From contig NZ_CP133548.1 of the NCBI RefSeq assembly GCF_031198435.1, positions 868,001 to 932,000 of the forward strand: a DNA stretch of 64,000 nucleotides, in the 5' to 3' direction. The stretch is from Pleionea litopenaei. GTDB taxonomy: Bacteria > Pseudomonadota > Gammaproteobacteria > Enterobacterales > Kangiellaceae. The notes below the pieces were generated by a model. The model saw nothing but the letters and a program-made list of their open reading frames with translations. It searched no databases and was not told the DNA's origin. Below are positions 53,930-62,894 of this stretch, piece after piece; within the stretch, counting starts at the first letter, position 1; every line of letters begins with the position of its first letter. A program made the translations under genes and the position numbers.

Positions 53930-54049
53930 GTTAACAAGGTCGAAATCGCACCACTATCGAATGGTAAAAACCTTACTTTTTAACCAGTTATAGGCTACTT
54001 TAATTGGAGGAAAAGAAAATTATAACATTCACGAATTGAGACCCTTAAT

Positions 54050-56731
54050 TTGGACAACTCAAAAAAATCCTTTCAGTTGGCTAAGACGCTCGTACTACCG
54101 GCTCTTACCTTTATGGTGTCTCTGTTTATCGCTCAATCGCTGAATGAGCAAGCTCGACGCGAAAATCAACAACTCGTTCAAGAAAAACTCGATCTAGAAG
54201 TTCTCCAGCTCACTGAACATATCAAAGATAAGTTAATACTGTATCAATATGGGTTACAGGGGTTAAAAGCCACCATCGAGATGCTTGGCGTCGAAAATTT
54301 TGACCACCGTCAAATGACCGCCTATTCGCTGTCTCGAGACTTTGAGAAAGAGTTTTTCGGAGCCCGCGGCCTTGGGTATATACGATTAGTACAGCCCCAT
54401 GTCGTTGATGACTTTTTAGCAACTGCTCGGGCCGATAGACCCGATAAAACCTTCGATATACGCCAACTCAACCCACACTCAAACTCACTTTTTGTCATTC
54501 AATATATCTTGCCGGAAGGAAGGAATAGAGAAGCCATTGGTTTAGATATCGGCTCAGAAAGCTTAAGAAGAAATGCCGCGCTTAAAGCTATCGAAACGAA
54601 TTCCGTTCAGTTAACAGCTCCCATTACATTGGTTCAAGCAGACGAAAAAGTAAAACACGGTTTCTTAATCTTAAGTCCCATTTATCAAGATGTTAGCAAA
54701 CAGACCCCCATAGGTTGGACTTATGCCCCACTACTCATAGAGGAAATTTTATCGGCGTTAATCAGCTTAAATGATCGGTTAAACCTCTATATTTCAGATA
54801 TCGAGGCAAGCAAAGAAACACTCTTCTTTAGCCACTTAGCGCCTAATTCAACTGCGACGCAATTTAAGTCAACCTTTGAGTTGCCTTTATATGGCAGAAC
54901 TTGGCACATAGAGGTCGTTGCGAACGAATCATTCATCTTTGATAACCATCTTGAATTTCGAAGTCAGGTTTTCTATGAAGCACTCGGGCTAGCCTCAATC
55001 ATTGTATTATTTATCTTACTCCTTCAGCTTATCTACTCACGAAGAATTCAGAGAATAAGTTATGCTAATGAGCTTGCAAAAATTAAAGAACAAACGCTTG
55101 AAAAGGTTAACTTTGAACTAGAAAAGCAAGTTGATGAGAGAACCAAAGAAATTCAAAAAATTAATCTCTTGCAACAGAGCATACTTAATAGCTCCAGTTA
55201 CGCAATCATTGCCGCCGATGTTAAAGGCATAATTACGTTATTTAATCCTGCCGCTGAAAAATTGTTAGGCTATAACAAAGATGAAGTTATAGGCGTTCAA
55301 ACGCCAGCAATTTTTCATATTGAATCAGAAATCATTGAGAAGGCAAAGGAGCTTTCAGAGGAATTAAAGCAAGATATTCAACCTGGCTTTGACGTATTTA
55401 TCATTAAATCTAAATCAGGAAAACCTGATGTCAATAACTGGACATATGTACACAAAAGCGGCTCTAAAATACCGGTTAGACTCAGTGTTACCTGTTTAAA
55501 AAATAAAGAACAGGAAATTTTCGGTTATTTAGGCATAGTCTACGACATCTCTCAAGAAATCGCTCATGAAAAAAGCCTATCTCAAGCAAAAGAATTAGCA
55601 GAAAAAGCTTCGCAAGCAAAAGCGGAGTTTCTTGCAAACATGAGCCACGAAATTCGCACGCCCATGAATGGCCTCATTGGGACACTACAACTGCTTAAAA
55701 ACGAAGCGCTTTCTGAAAACAGTTCAGATATGCTAAGTAAGGCTCTTTATTCCTCTGAACTACTACTGACGATTATCAATGACATATTAGACTTCTCTAA
55801 GCTTGAGTCGGGTAAATTAAAGATTGAAAAACGAGTATTCAACCTACATAAATTAGCCGAGCATATTCGATCAGAGTGTTCCGTCACGGCTCGCAGCAAA
55901 GGCTTGGATTTTCAAGTCGATGACCGTGCAACTCATCAGTTTTGGGAAGGCGACACTATTCGTATCCGACAAATACTTTTGAACTTGATCAATAACGCCA
56001 TCAAATTTACTGAAAACGGTACGGTAAAGGTAACTATTGAGGAAAATGATGATGGAAGCGGCTTAATTTTTACTGTCCAAGATACCGGAATTGGAATGAG
56101 TCAAGAAACGCTTTCAAGACTTTTTCATCGATTCGAACAGGCCGATCAATCAACCACTCGAAAATACGGTGGGACAGGCCTTGGCCTTTCTATTACAAAG
56201 TCACTGATTGATTTGATGGACGGTGATATTGAAGCAAGAAGCAGACTTAATAAAGGGTCTACGTTTACCGTTAACATTCCGGCTAACAAATCGTTCACGG
56301 GTGACAACGAAGTCTCTGAGGAGGAAATATCTGTACCCGATCTTAATCATGCAAAAATATTGGTCGTCGAAGACAACAAAGTCAACCAGTACGTCGCGAA
56401 AGGCATACTGCAACAGGTCAATGCTGATATTAGCTTTGCAGAAAATGGATTAGAGGCAGTTGAAGCTGTGCAGACGTCAGACTTTGACTTAATACTTATG
56501 GATATTCAGATGCCAATTATGGATGGACTTGAAGCCTGCAAGATTATAAAAGAAAACCATCGAGACATACCTATTATTGCCTTAACTGCGAACGCATTCG
56601 ATGAAGACAAGCAGCACTATTTATCCAATGGTTTTGATGGCTACCTGCCGAAACCTATCGATCAACAACTGCTGTTCAGAGAGTTATTGCGGTTGGTGAA
56701 AGTACCTAACGAGCTAAACAACCCAATGTAA
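54050..56731 (+). CDS. Hybrid sensor histidine kinase with CHASE, PAS and receiver domains
   Basis: An 893-residue membrane kinase. It has a first membrane helix (about 10-30), a periplasmic CHASE domain (about 75-260), a second helix (about 310-330), a coiled coil, a PAS domain (about 375-500), a HisKA helix with SHEIRTPMNG near residue 532, an ATPase domain (NLINNAIKFTENG, GTGLGLSI) and a receiver with phospho-acceptor in LMDIQMPIMDG near residue 816. The TTG start lacks a strong ribosome binding site, but no ATG exists upstream in frame. There is no separate regulator next to it. The ligand is unknown. Confidence 0.9.
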   Translation: MDNSKKSFQLAKTLVLPALTFMVSLFIAQSLNEQARRENQQLVQEKLDLEVLQLTEHIKDKLILYQYGLQGLKATIEMLGVENFDHRQMTAYSLSRDFEKEFFGARGLGYIRLVQPHVVDDFLATARADRPDKTFDIRQLNPHSNSLFVIQYILPEGRNREAIGLDIGSESLRRNAALKAIETNSVQLTAPITLVQADEKVKHGFLILSPIYQDVSKQTPIGWTYAPLLIEEILSALISLNDRLNLYISDIEASKETLFFSHLAPNSTATQFKSTFELPLYGRTWHIEVVANESFIFDNHLEFRSQVFYEALGLASIIVLFILLLQLIYSRRIQRISYANELAKIKEQTLEKVNFELEKQVDERTKEIQKINLLQQSILNSSSYAIIAADVKGIITLFNPAAEKLLGYNKDEVIGVQTPAIFHIESEIIEKAKELSEELKQDIQPGFDVFIIKSKSGKPDVNNWTYVHKSGSKIPVRLSVTCLKNKEQEIFGYLGIVYDISQEIAHEKSLSQAKELAEKASQAKAEFLANMSHEIRTPMNGLIGTLQLLKNEALSENSSDMLSKALYSSELLLTIINDILDFSKLESGKLKIEKRVFNLHKLAEHIRSECSVTARSKGLDFQVDDRATHQFWEGDTIRIRQILLNLINNAIKFTENGTVKVTIEENDDGSGLIFTVQDTGIGMSQETLSRLFHRFEQADQSTTRKYGGTGLGLSITKSLIDLMDGDIEARSRLNKGSTFTVNIPANKSFTGDNEVSEEEISVPDLNHAKILVVEDNKVNQYVAKGILQQVNADISFAENGLEAVEAVQTSDFDLILMDIQMPIMDGLEACKIIKENHRDIPIIALTANAFDEDKQHYLSNGFDGYLPKPIDQQLLFRELLRLVKVPNELNNPM

Positions 56732-56823
56732 AGTAGCTTCTGCGATTAAAAAAATTACCCAATAAATACTGGCCCATAGATTTTTCTATTAATCGGCCAT
56801 CCATTGTGCTTCCCTATCACATT

Positions 56824-56931
56824 GACGCTGCGCGTCGTTGGTCGAACCGGCCAGGCTTCTCACCCCTCGTCCCGAGTGCTTTTCTCTAGGCAAAAAAAAG
56901 CACCTTTAACTAGGTGCTTTTTTAGAATTAG
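56824..56931 (-). repeat. Partial distal copy of the tRNA-Ser repeat
   Basis: About 108 bp matching the right part of the 212-bp units. It ends with its own terminator-like hairpin at 56892-56923, then the next unit begins with the tRNA-Ser 3' end. Its stem-loop GACGC-TGC-GCGTC differs from the CACGC-TGC-GCGTG of the other units at both sides of one base pair, a compensatory change. Confidence 0.75.
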
Positions 56932-57103
56932 TGGCGGAGGGAAATGATTGACCAAAACAGGGATTATTCGTTGCTAACGCAACTCACCCTTGCTCTTTTG
57001 AGCGGCGGGCCGTCGTCATTCTTCCGACGTTCCAACACGCTGCGCGTGGTTGGTCGAACCGGCCAGGCTTCTCTCCCCTCGTCCCGAGTGCTTTTCTGTA
57101 GGC

Positions 57104-57135
57104 AAAAAAAAAGCACCTTTAACTAGGTGCTTTTT
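57104..57135 (-). terminator. Terminator hairpin within the second tRNA-Ser repeat unit
   Basis: On the minus strand GCACCT and AGGTGC pair around AGTTAA, flanked by an A run and followed by nine T residues. Same structure as the other copies at 56892-56923 and 57316-57348. Confidence 0.75.
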
Positions 57136-57315
57136 AGAATTAGTGGCGGAGGGAAATGATTGACCAAAACAGGGATTATTCGTTACTAACGCAACTCACC
57201 CTTGCTCTTTTGAGCGGCGGGCCGTCGTCATTCTTCCGACGTTCCAACACGCTGCGCGTGGTTGGTCGAACCGGCCAGGCTTCTCACCCCTCGTCCCGAG
57301 TGCTTTTCTCTAGGC

Positions 57316-57348
57316 AAAAAAAAAGCACCTTTAACTAGGTGCTTTTTT
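57316..57348 (-). terminator. Rho-independent terminator just downstream of tRNA-Ser
   Basis: Minus-strand stem AAAAGCACCT / AGGTGCTTTT with a six-base loop and a run of nine T. It lies nine bases after the tRNA 3' end, so most transcripts should stop before reaching the repeats. Confidence 0.85.
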
Positions 57349-57356
57349 AGAATTAG

Positions 57357-57447
57357 TGGCGGAGGGACAGGGATTCGAACCCTGGATGGGCTATTAACCC
57401 ATGCCGGTTTTCAAGACCGGTGCATTCAACCGCTCTGCCATCCCTCC
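57357..57447 (-). tRNA. tRNA-Ser(UGA)
   Basis: 91 bases with encoded CCA. Acceptor GGAGGGA / TCCCTCC, anticodon loop CTTGAAA giving UGA, a long variable arm (CATGGGTTAATAGCCCATC) and T arm CAGGGTTCGAATCCCTG. It is a single gene with its own promoter, followed by a terminator and the 212-bp repeats. Confidence 0.97.
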
Positions 57448-57460
57448 GCGAGGAACGCGA

Positions 57461-57488
57461 ATAATACTAGAAAGATTTTTAGAATCAA
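57461..57488 (-). promoter_or_regulatory. Sigma-70 promoter of tRNA-Ser
   Basis: Minus strand: TTGATT (57483-57488), a 16-base spacer and TATTAT (57461-57466), 13 bases from the tRNA 5' end. The intervening bases are GC-rich. Confidence 0.75.
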
Positions 57489-57652
57489 GCTTTTCTGCGA
57501 AAAAATTGTTGAAATTTAGCAATTTGAACATACTTTATACAAACATAGCTTTGAAATATGTGGCAACACGAATCTGCTTGTGCTGTCGCACCAATTTGAT
57601 ATATTTAGCCCTATTAAAGTTTTAACTGATTGAAATCCGGAGAAAAGTCACT

Positions 57653-58327
57653 ATGGAACACAACGCAAACGTTATTGATCGCTCGCCGTCGAGCATTATC
57701 GAGATAAACAAGGTGTTGCGTAATACCTACCTGTTGCTCGGCATGACTTTAGTATTCAGCGGAATTACGGCTTATATTTCTGCAGCCTTCGCATTGCCAG
57801 TTCCCCGTGGAATCACAGGCATGCTAATTATGCTTGCAGGCTTCTATGGCCTACTTTTCGCCATCGAAAAGACTAAAGAAAGCGGCATGGGCTTAGTTTT
57901 GACCTTCGTCTTCACTGGATTTATGGGCTACATCTTAGGACCAATCATCGGATATGTATCTGCTAACGCACCTCAAATTCTAATGACGGCGCTTGGTGGA
58001 ACAGGCCTAACCTTCTTTGGTCTGTCAGCTTACGTGTTATTAACTCGTAAAGATATGAGCTTCCTGTCTGGCACTCTAACCGCTGGATTCATCGTGATAA
58101 TGCTAGCAGTTGTCGCTAACATATTCCTGCAAATCCCAGCCTTCAGCTTGGCGATATCTGCAGCATTCATTCTATTCTCATCAATGATCATCTTATGGCA
58201 AACCAGCGCAATCATCCATGGTGGAGAGCGAAACTACATCAGCGCGACCGTGACCTTGTTTGTATCTATCTACAACATATTCACCAGTTTGTTACACATT
58301 CTACTCGCTTTCGCTGGCGACGATTAA
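57653..58327 (+). CDS. yccA: BI-1 family inner-membrane protein YccA
   Basis: A 224-residue protein of seven membrane helices with the Bax-inhibitor-1 pattern (AYVLLTRKDMSFLSG). In E. coli YccA is a substrate and inhibitor of the FtsH protease. It lies just before tusDCBE as in several gammaproteobacteria and is separated from it by a strong terminator. Confidence 0.93.
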   Translation: MEHNANVIDRSPSSIIEINKVLRNTYLLLGMTLVFSGITAYISAAFALPVPRGITGMLIMLAGFYGLLFAIEKTKESGMGLVLTFVFTGFMGYILGPIIGYVSANAPQILMTALGGTGLTFFGLSAYVLLTRKDMSFLSGTLTAGFIVIMLAVVANIFLQIPAFSLAISAAFILFSSMIILWQTSAIIHGGERNYISATVTLFVSIYNIFTSLLHILLAFAGDD

Positions 58328-58347
58328 TCGATATATTTAACGCTAAA

Positions 58348-58373
58348 GCCCGGCTTCTCGCCGGGTTTTTTTT
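58348..58373 (+). terminator. Rho-independent terminator after yccA
   Basis: CCCGGC / GCCGGG stem with a five-base loop followed by eight T residues, 20 bases after the yccA stop. Confidence 0.92.
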
Positions 58374-58393
58374 AGGAAATACAGAGTTCCAAT

Positions 58394-58786
58394 ATGACTA
58401 ACTTTGCATTGCTAATCACAGGCAGCCCCTATGCTTCACAAGCGCATTATTCGGCGCAAGGGTTTGTCGAGGGTGTCTATCAGCAAGGCTATGCTATTGA
58501 TAGCGTATTTTTCTATGGAGAAGCGGTCAATATTGCTAATCGATTTATCCAGCCCCCGAATGATGAGAAACATCTTGGTATCAGCTGGCGTCAGTTGTCT
58601 GAACGCTTCGAATTTCCATTAAATGCCTGTATTTCAGCAGCTAACCGTCGCGGAGTGATCAGTTTAGAGGAACAGTCAATTATGCAACTCGACACGCACA
58701 GCCTACTTTCGCCGTTTACCATTGTTGGGCTTGGTAGTTGGGTTGAAGCAGCAGAAAACGCGGAACGTATCATTCAATTTAATTAA
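58394..58786 (+). CDS. tusD: Sulfurtransferase TusD
   Basis: A 130-residue DsrE-family protein, part of the TusBCD hexamer that relays sulfur from IscS and TusA to TusE for 2-thiouridine synthesis on tRNA. The active Cys lies in LNACISAANRRG near residue 77. It is the first gene of a compact tusDCBE operon. Confidence 0.94.
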   Translation: MTNFALLITGSPYASQAHYSAQGFVEGVYQQGYAIDSVFFYGEAVNIANRFIQPPNDEKHLGISWRQLSERFEFPLNACISAANRRGVISLEEQSIMQLDTHSLLSPFTIVGLGSWVEAAENAERIIQFN

Positions 58787-58802
58787 CTCAGTTTGAGTAC
58801 CG

Positions 58803-59156
58803 ATGAAAATACTGATTCACTTTACCCACACTCCCTACGGTTCCGATGCCTCTCGCGAGTTACTCGACATGGCTCTCGCTCATGCTACCTTTGGGCATCA
58901 AGTCTCTTTGGTATTCAGTGGTGAAGGCATTTTCAATTTACTGCCGGATCAATTGGCAAAACCTGCCGGAAGAAAAGAATTTACTCGTCTATTCAAAGGT
59001 TTAGACCTCTATGATATTGAAAAGCTTTACGTCGTAAATGATGATTTAGACGCCCTTAACCTGAAACAAGACCAACTTATTGATGGCATCGAGCCAATAA
59101 AACTCGGTTCTTTAGGTGCCCTCTTCGCCGCAAACAATCAGGTAATCAGCTTATGA
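58803..59156 (+). CDS. tusC: Sulfur relay protein TusC
   Basis: A 117-residue DsrF-like subunit of TusBCD. It has the pattern FTHTPYGSDASRELLDMALA at the start, and no catalytic Cys. It begins 16 bases after tusD and overlaps tusB by four bases. Confidence 0.93.
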   Translation: MKILIHFTHTPYGSDASRELLDMALAHATFGHQVSLVFSGEGIFNLLPDQLAKPAGRKEFTRLFKGLDLYDIEKLYVVNDDLDALNLKQDQLIDGIEPIKLGSLGALFAANNQVISL

Positions 59157-59437
59157 GTCTGCTCTATCTTGTAAACCAACGATTATCAAGTAAAGCGAAG
59201 TCTCATCTCTATCAGATACTGACACCGTCAGATGCCGTCTTATTGTATGAAGATGGCGTTTACACCACTCCTCCTGAAAATACTGCACATTCATGGTATC
59301 GATTTAAGCCGGACTGCCAACTGAGAGGGCTTGAAATTCCAAAAGATGACACAAACTTGATAAAATCTTATGCCGAATTTGCTGAAATCACCGTAAAATA
59401 TAAGCAATCCCTGTATTGGCCTAAAAATGAGTTGTAA
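59153..59437 (+). CDS. tusB: Sulfur relay protein TusB
   Basis: A 94-residue DsrH-like subunit. Its short length, the N-terminal LLYLVNQ and position between tusC and tusE support the assignment. It overlaps tusC by four bases, and tusE begins six bases after its stop. Confidence 0.9.
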   Translation: MSLLYLVNQRLSSKAKSHLYQILTPSDAVLLYEDGVYTTPPENTAHSWYRFKPDCQLRGLEIPKDDTNLIKSYAEFAEITVKYKQSLYWPKNEL

Positions 59438-59443
59438 GTCGCA

Positions 59444-59776
59444 GTGAGTACCTCTGAATTACCAAAGAATATCGAGCTAGATGGTGAAGGCTACTTTAAG
59501 AATGGCCAGCAATGGACACCTGAACTAGCGCCGGTGATTGCAGCAAAGGAAGGTATCGAGTTGAGTGATGACCACTGGAAAGTCGTTGACTATGTTCGAC
59601 GCTTTTACGAAGAGTTCGACACGAGCCCTTCTATACGACCGCTGGTTAAGTACCTCGCCAAAAACTGGGGTGAAGAAAAAGGTAATAGCCTTTATCTGTA
59701 TAAATTGTTTCCTAAAGGCCCAGCCAAGCAGGCGACTAAAATTGCCGGTTTGCCTAAGCCTAAACGGTGTATTTAA
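59444..59776 (+). CDS. tusE: Sulfur acceptor TusE (DsrC family)
   Basis: A 110-residue protein from a GTG start, with the DsrC pattern [21 protein letters not shown] and the conserved penultimate Cys (PKPKRCI). It receives sulfur from TusBCD and passes it to MnmA for tRNA thiolation. Length and tail are typical of TusE rather than dissimilatory DsrC with two Cys. Confidence 0.94.
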   Translation: MSTSELPKNIELDGEGYFKNGQQWTPELAPVIAAKEGIELSDDHWKVVDYVRRFYEEFDTSPSIRPLVKYLAKNWGEEKGNSLYLYKLFPKGPAKQATKIAGLPKPKRCI

Positions 59777-59844
59777 TCGGTTCAGCCAAGATTAATATTT
59801 CATTCATTAAACTACACAGCATCATTTAGATATAAGGAATCACT

Positions 59845-60471
59845 ATGAACACGTTATTTAAGGCTTTCTTGTTACTGATGGCCTCAATGATGGCTTCAAT
59901 AACACTCGCAGCGACTGAACCTAAGCAAATGTTACAGTCAGCTGCCGACAACATCATCAGCTACTTAAAGGAAAATCAATCAAAGCTGGCAGAGAACCCT
60001 CAACTATCTGTTGATCTTGTCAAAAAAGAGTTGGTTCCCTACATTGATCAAGAAGCGTTGGGGCGCCGAGTTTTAGCCAAAGAGTGGCGTACAGCAACGC
60101 CGCAACAGCAACAACAGTTTGTTGAGCTGTTCGTTGATTTAGTCATCGATACTTACGCTAAAGGCTTAGCTCAATACAACAACCAAACTTTCGAATTCGA
60201 AGACACTGAATACAACGATAAAATGACACTGGCTCGAGTCAAAAGCCAAATGAATCAAACCGATGGAGAGCCGGTAAAAATCGACTATTTGCTGAAAAAG
60301 CCAAAAGGCCTCGACGAATGGCGCGTCGTTGATGTTCGCATCGAAGGCATTAGCATGGCCAATAGTTACAAAAACCAGTTTGCTCAACAGATCCAAAACG
60401 AAGGCTTACAGTCAGTTTTAGACAAACTCGCGAAGAAAGAAATTACTCTCGATCAAACAAACGCAAACTAA
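59845..60471 (+). CDS. MlaC/Ttg2D-family periplasmic phospholipid-binding protein (copy 1)
   Basis: A 208-residue protein with a signal peptide and a Ttg2/MlaC domain (PYIDQEALGRRVL, QQFVELFVDLVIDTYAKGL, WRVVDVRIEGISMANSYKNQF). MlaC proteins shuttle phospholipids between membranes. Here no mlaD, mlaE or mlaF is adjacent. The next gene is a paralog beginning 17 bases later. Confidence 0.9.
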   Translation: MNTLFKAFLLLMASMMASITLAATEPKQMLQSAADNIISYLKENQSKLAENPQLSVDLVKKELVPYIDQEALGRRVLAKEWRTATPQQQQQFVELFVDLVIDTYAKGLAQYNNQTFEFEDTEYNDKMTLARVKSQMNQTDGEPVKIDYLLKKPKGLDEWRVVDVRIEGISMANSYKNQFAQQIQNEGLQSVLDKLAKKEITLDQTNAN

Positions 60472-60488
60472 GGTAGAGTTGCAATCCT

Positions 60489-61121
60489 ATGAAGCTACTG
60501 AAGACATGGTTAGTATTGGTTAGCTTTTTTCTAATGGGCTCTGCGGTTGCCGACGTTCCGGAACCGCAGCGGCTTCTACAAGAAATAGCCAACCGTATGG
60601 TACTAATTCTAAAGGACAATAAAGAACAGTTAGCAAAAGACCCTAACTACGCAAGTCAGATTGTTCGAGAAAATTTATTACCGCTAATCGATACCGATGG
60701 CATAGGGAAAAGACTGCTGAAGCGTAGCCAATGGGCACAGCTCTCAGAAGAACAACAAGTTCGTTTCAATAATGCTTTTATCGAACACTTAATTCAAACC
60801 TATGCTCAAGGATTAGCACACTATGATGATCACCAGTTTGTTTTTGAACAAACTCGTTTTAGTCGAACAGGTAAAACGGCCTGGGTATACAGCGAACTGG
60901 TTGCTAAAGACTACGAGAAATTCGATATCATTTACACCCTTAAAACCTCTGATGAATATCAAGGTTGGAAAGTAATCGATATCGCCGTGAACGGCATTAA
61001 AATTTTACAGAACTACCGAGAGCAGTTGAAAACGGTTGACCTAACAGAAGGATTTGACGCTTTGCTTGCAAAAATTGAAGCGGAGCAAACGAACGTGAAC
61101 CGTTCAACAACTGGAAAATAA
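60489..61121 (+). CDS. MlaC/Ttg2D-family protein (copy 2)
   Basis: A 210-residue paralog of the gene before it. It shares signal peptide, length and domain pattern (LIDTDGIGKRLL, FNNAFIEHLIQTYAQGLAHYDD, WKVIDIAVNGIKILQNYREQ), but has diverged clearly, so the duplication is not recent. Two tandem copies without transport partners suggest a role outside the classical Mla system or with partners elsewhere. Confidence 0.9.
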   Translation: MKLLKTWLVLVSFFLMGSAVADVPEPQRLLQEIANRMVLILKDNKEQLAKDPNYASQIVRENLLPLIDTDGIGKRLLKRSQWAQLSEEQQVRFNNAFIEHLIQTYAQGLAHYDDHQFVFEQTRFSRTGKTAWVYSELVAKDYEKFDIIYTLKTSDEYQGWKVIDIAVNGIKILQNYREQLKTVDLTEGFDALLAKIEAEQTNVNRSTTGK

Positions 61122-61161
61122 TTCTACATTATTTCGACTATGAATTTTAAATAGACGCAAT

Positions 61162-61188
61162 AAAAAAGGCCCTCCCGGGCCTTTTTTT
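61162..61188. terminator. Bidirectional rho-independent terminator between mlaC-like genes and serS
   Basis: AAGGCCC / GGGCCTT stem with TCCC loop, an A run on the left and T7 on the right. It sits between convergent genes and can serve both. Confidence 0.9.
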
Positions 61189-61196
61189 AAACTGAC

Positions 61197-62483
<1,287 letters not shown>

Positions 62484-62501
62484 TCATATTCTACAAAAAT
62501 G

Positions 62502-62894
62502 TTAATTTGGCGCTAGTTTACCACCAATCCACGCCCCAAAAAAAACTGCAATTAAGCTAAATGTCATATTTACAAAGACATTGAACCCAGCTTTTGCATA
62601 GTTTTGTTCTTGTACCAGAGCCAAAGTGTCTACCGAAAACGACGAAAACGTCGTAAGTGCTCCTAAAAACCCGACTAAGATTGCCGCCTTAAATACGGGT
62701 GATACGATTACTGCTTGCCAATAACTCATCAATACGCCGGCTAATAAACAGCCAATGACGTTGACCGTTAATGTACCAATGGGAAAATCAACATTGAGCC
62801 AAAGCGGTAAATATTCCCGAATGAGAAAGCGCGCCACACCTCCAATAGCACTGCCAAATGCGACAGCGATAAGCAAAGCCCAATGCATACTCAT
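62502..62894 (-). CDS. crcB: Fluoride channel CrcB/Fluc
   Basis: A 130-residue protein with four membrane helices and the family motifs GGVARFLIREYL, TLTVNVIGC and GALTTFSSFS. It exports fluoride. The start overlaps the stop of rarA in a TAATG sequence. The rarA-crcB-serS order is common in gammaproteobacteria. Confidence 0.95.
   Translation of the reverse strand: MSMHWALLIAVAFGSAIGGVARFLIREYLPLWLNVDFPIGTLTVNVIGCLLAGVLMSYWQAVIVSPVFKAAILVGFLGALTTFSSFSVDTLALVQEQNYAKAGFNVFVNMTFSLIAVFFGAWIGGKLAPN

Larger units (their letters stand above)
56932..57356 (-). repeat. Two tandem 212-213 bp repeats containing the 3' end of tRNA-Ser
   Basis: Units begin at 56932 and 57144 and the real tRNA-Ser begins at 57357. 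On the minus strand each unit ends in TCCCTCCGCCA, the last 11 bases of tRNA-Ser with CCA, preceded by a 14-base insert and AATCCCTGT, part of the T arm. Each unit also carries a terminator hairpin and a conserved stem-loop (CCAACACGCTGCGCGTGGTTGG at 57244-57265). Units are over 95% identical. The architecture parallels the tRNA-Leu array. Confidence 0.92.

Noticed and set aside
56944-57338. Two 60-codon open frames with nearly the same product in the tRNA-Ser repeats
   Set aside because: They exist only because the 212-bp unit is duplicated; they run antisense to the tRNA and through terminators, so they are not convincing genes.
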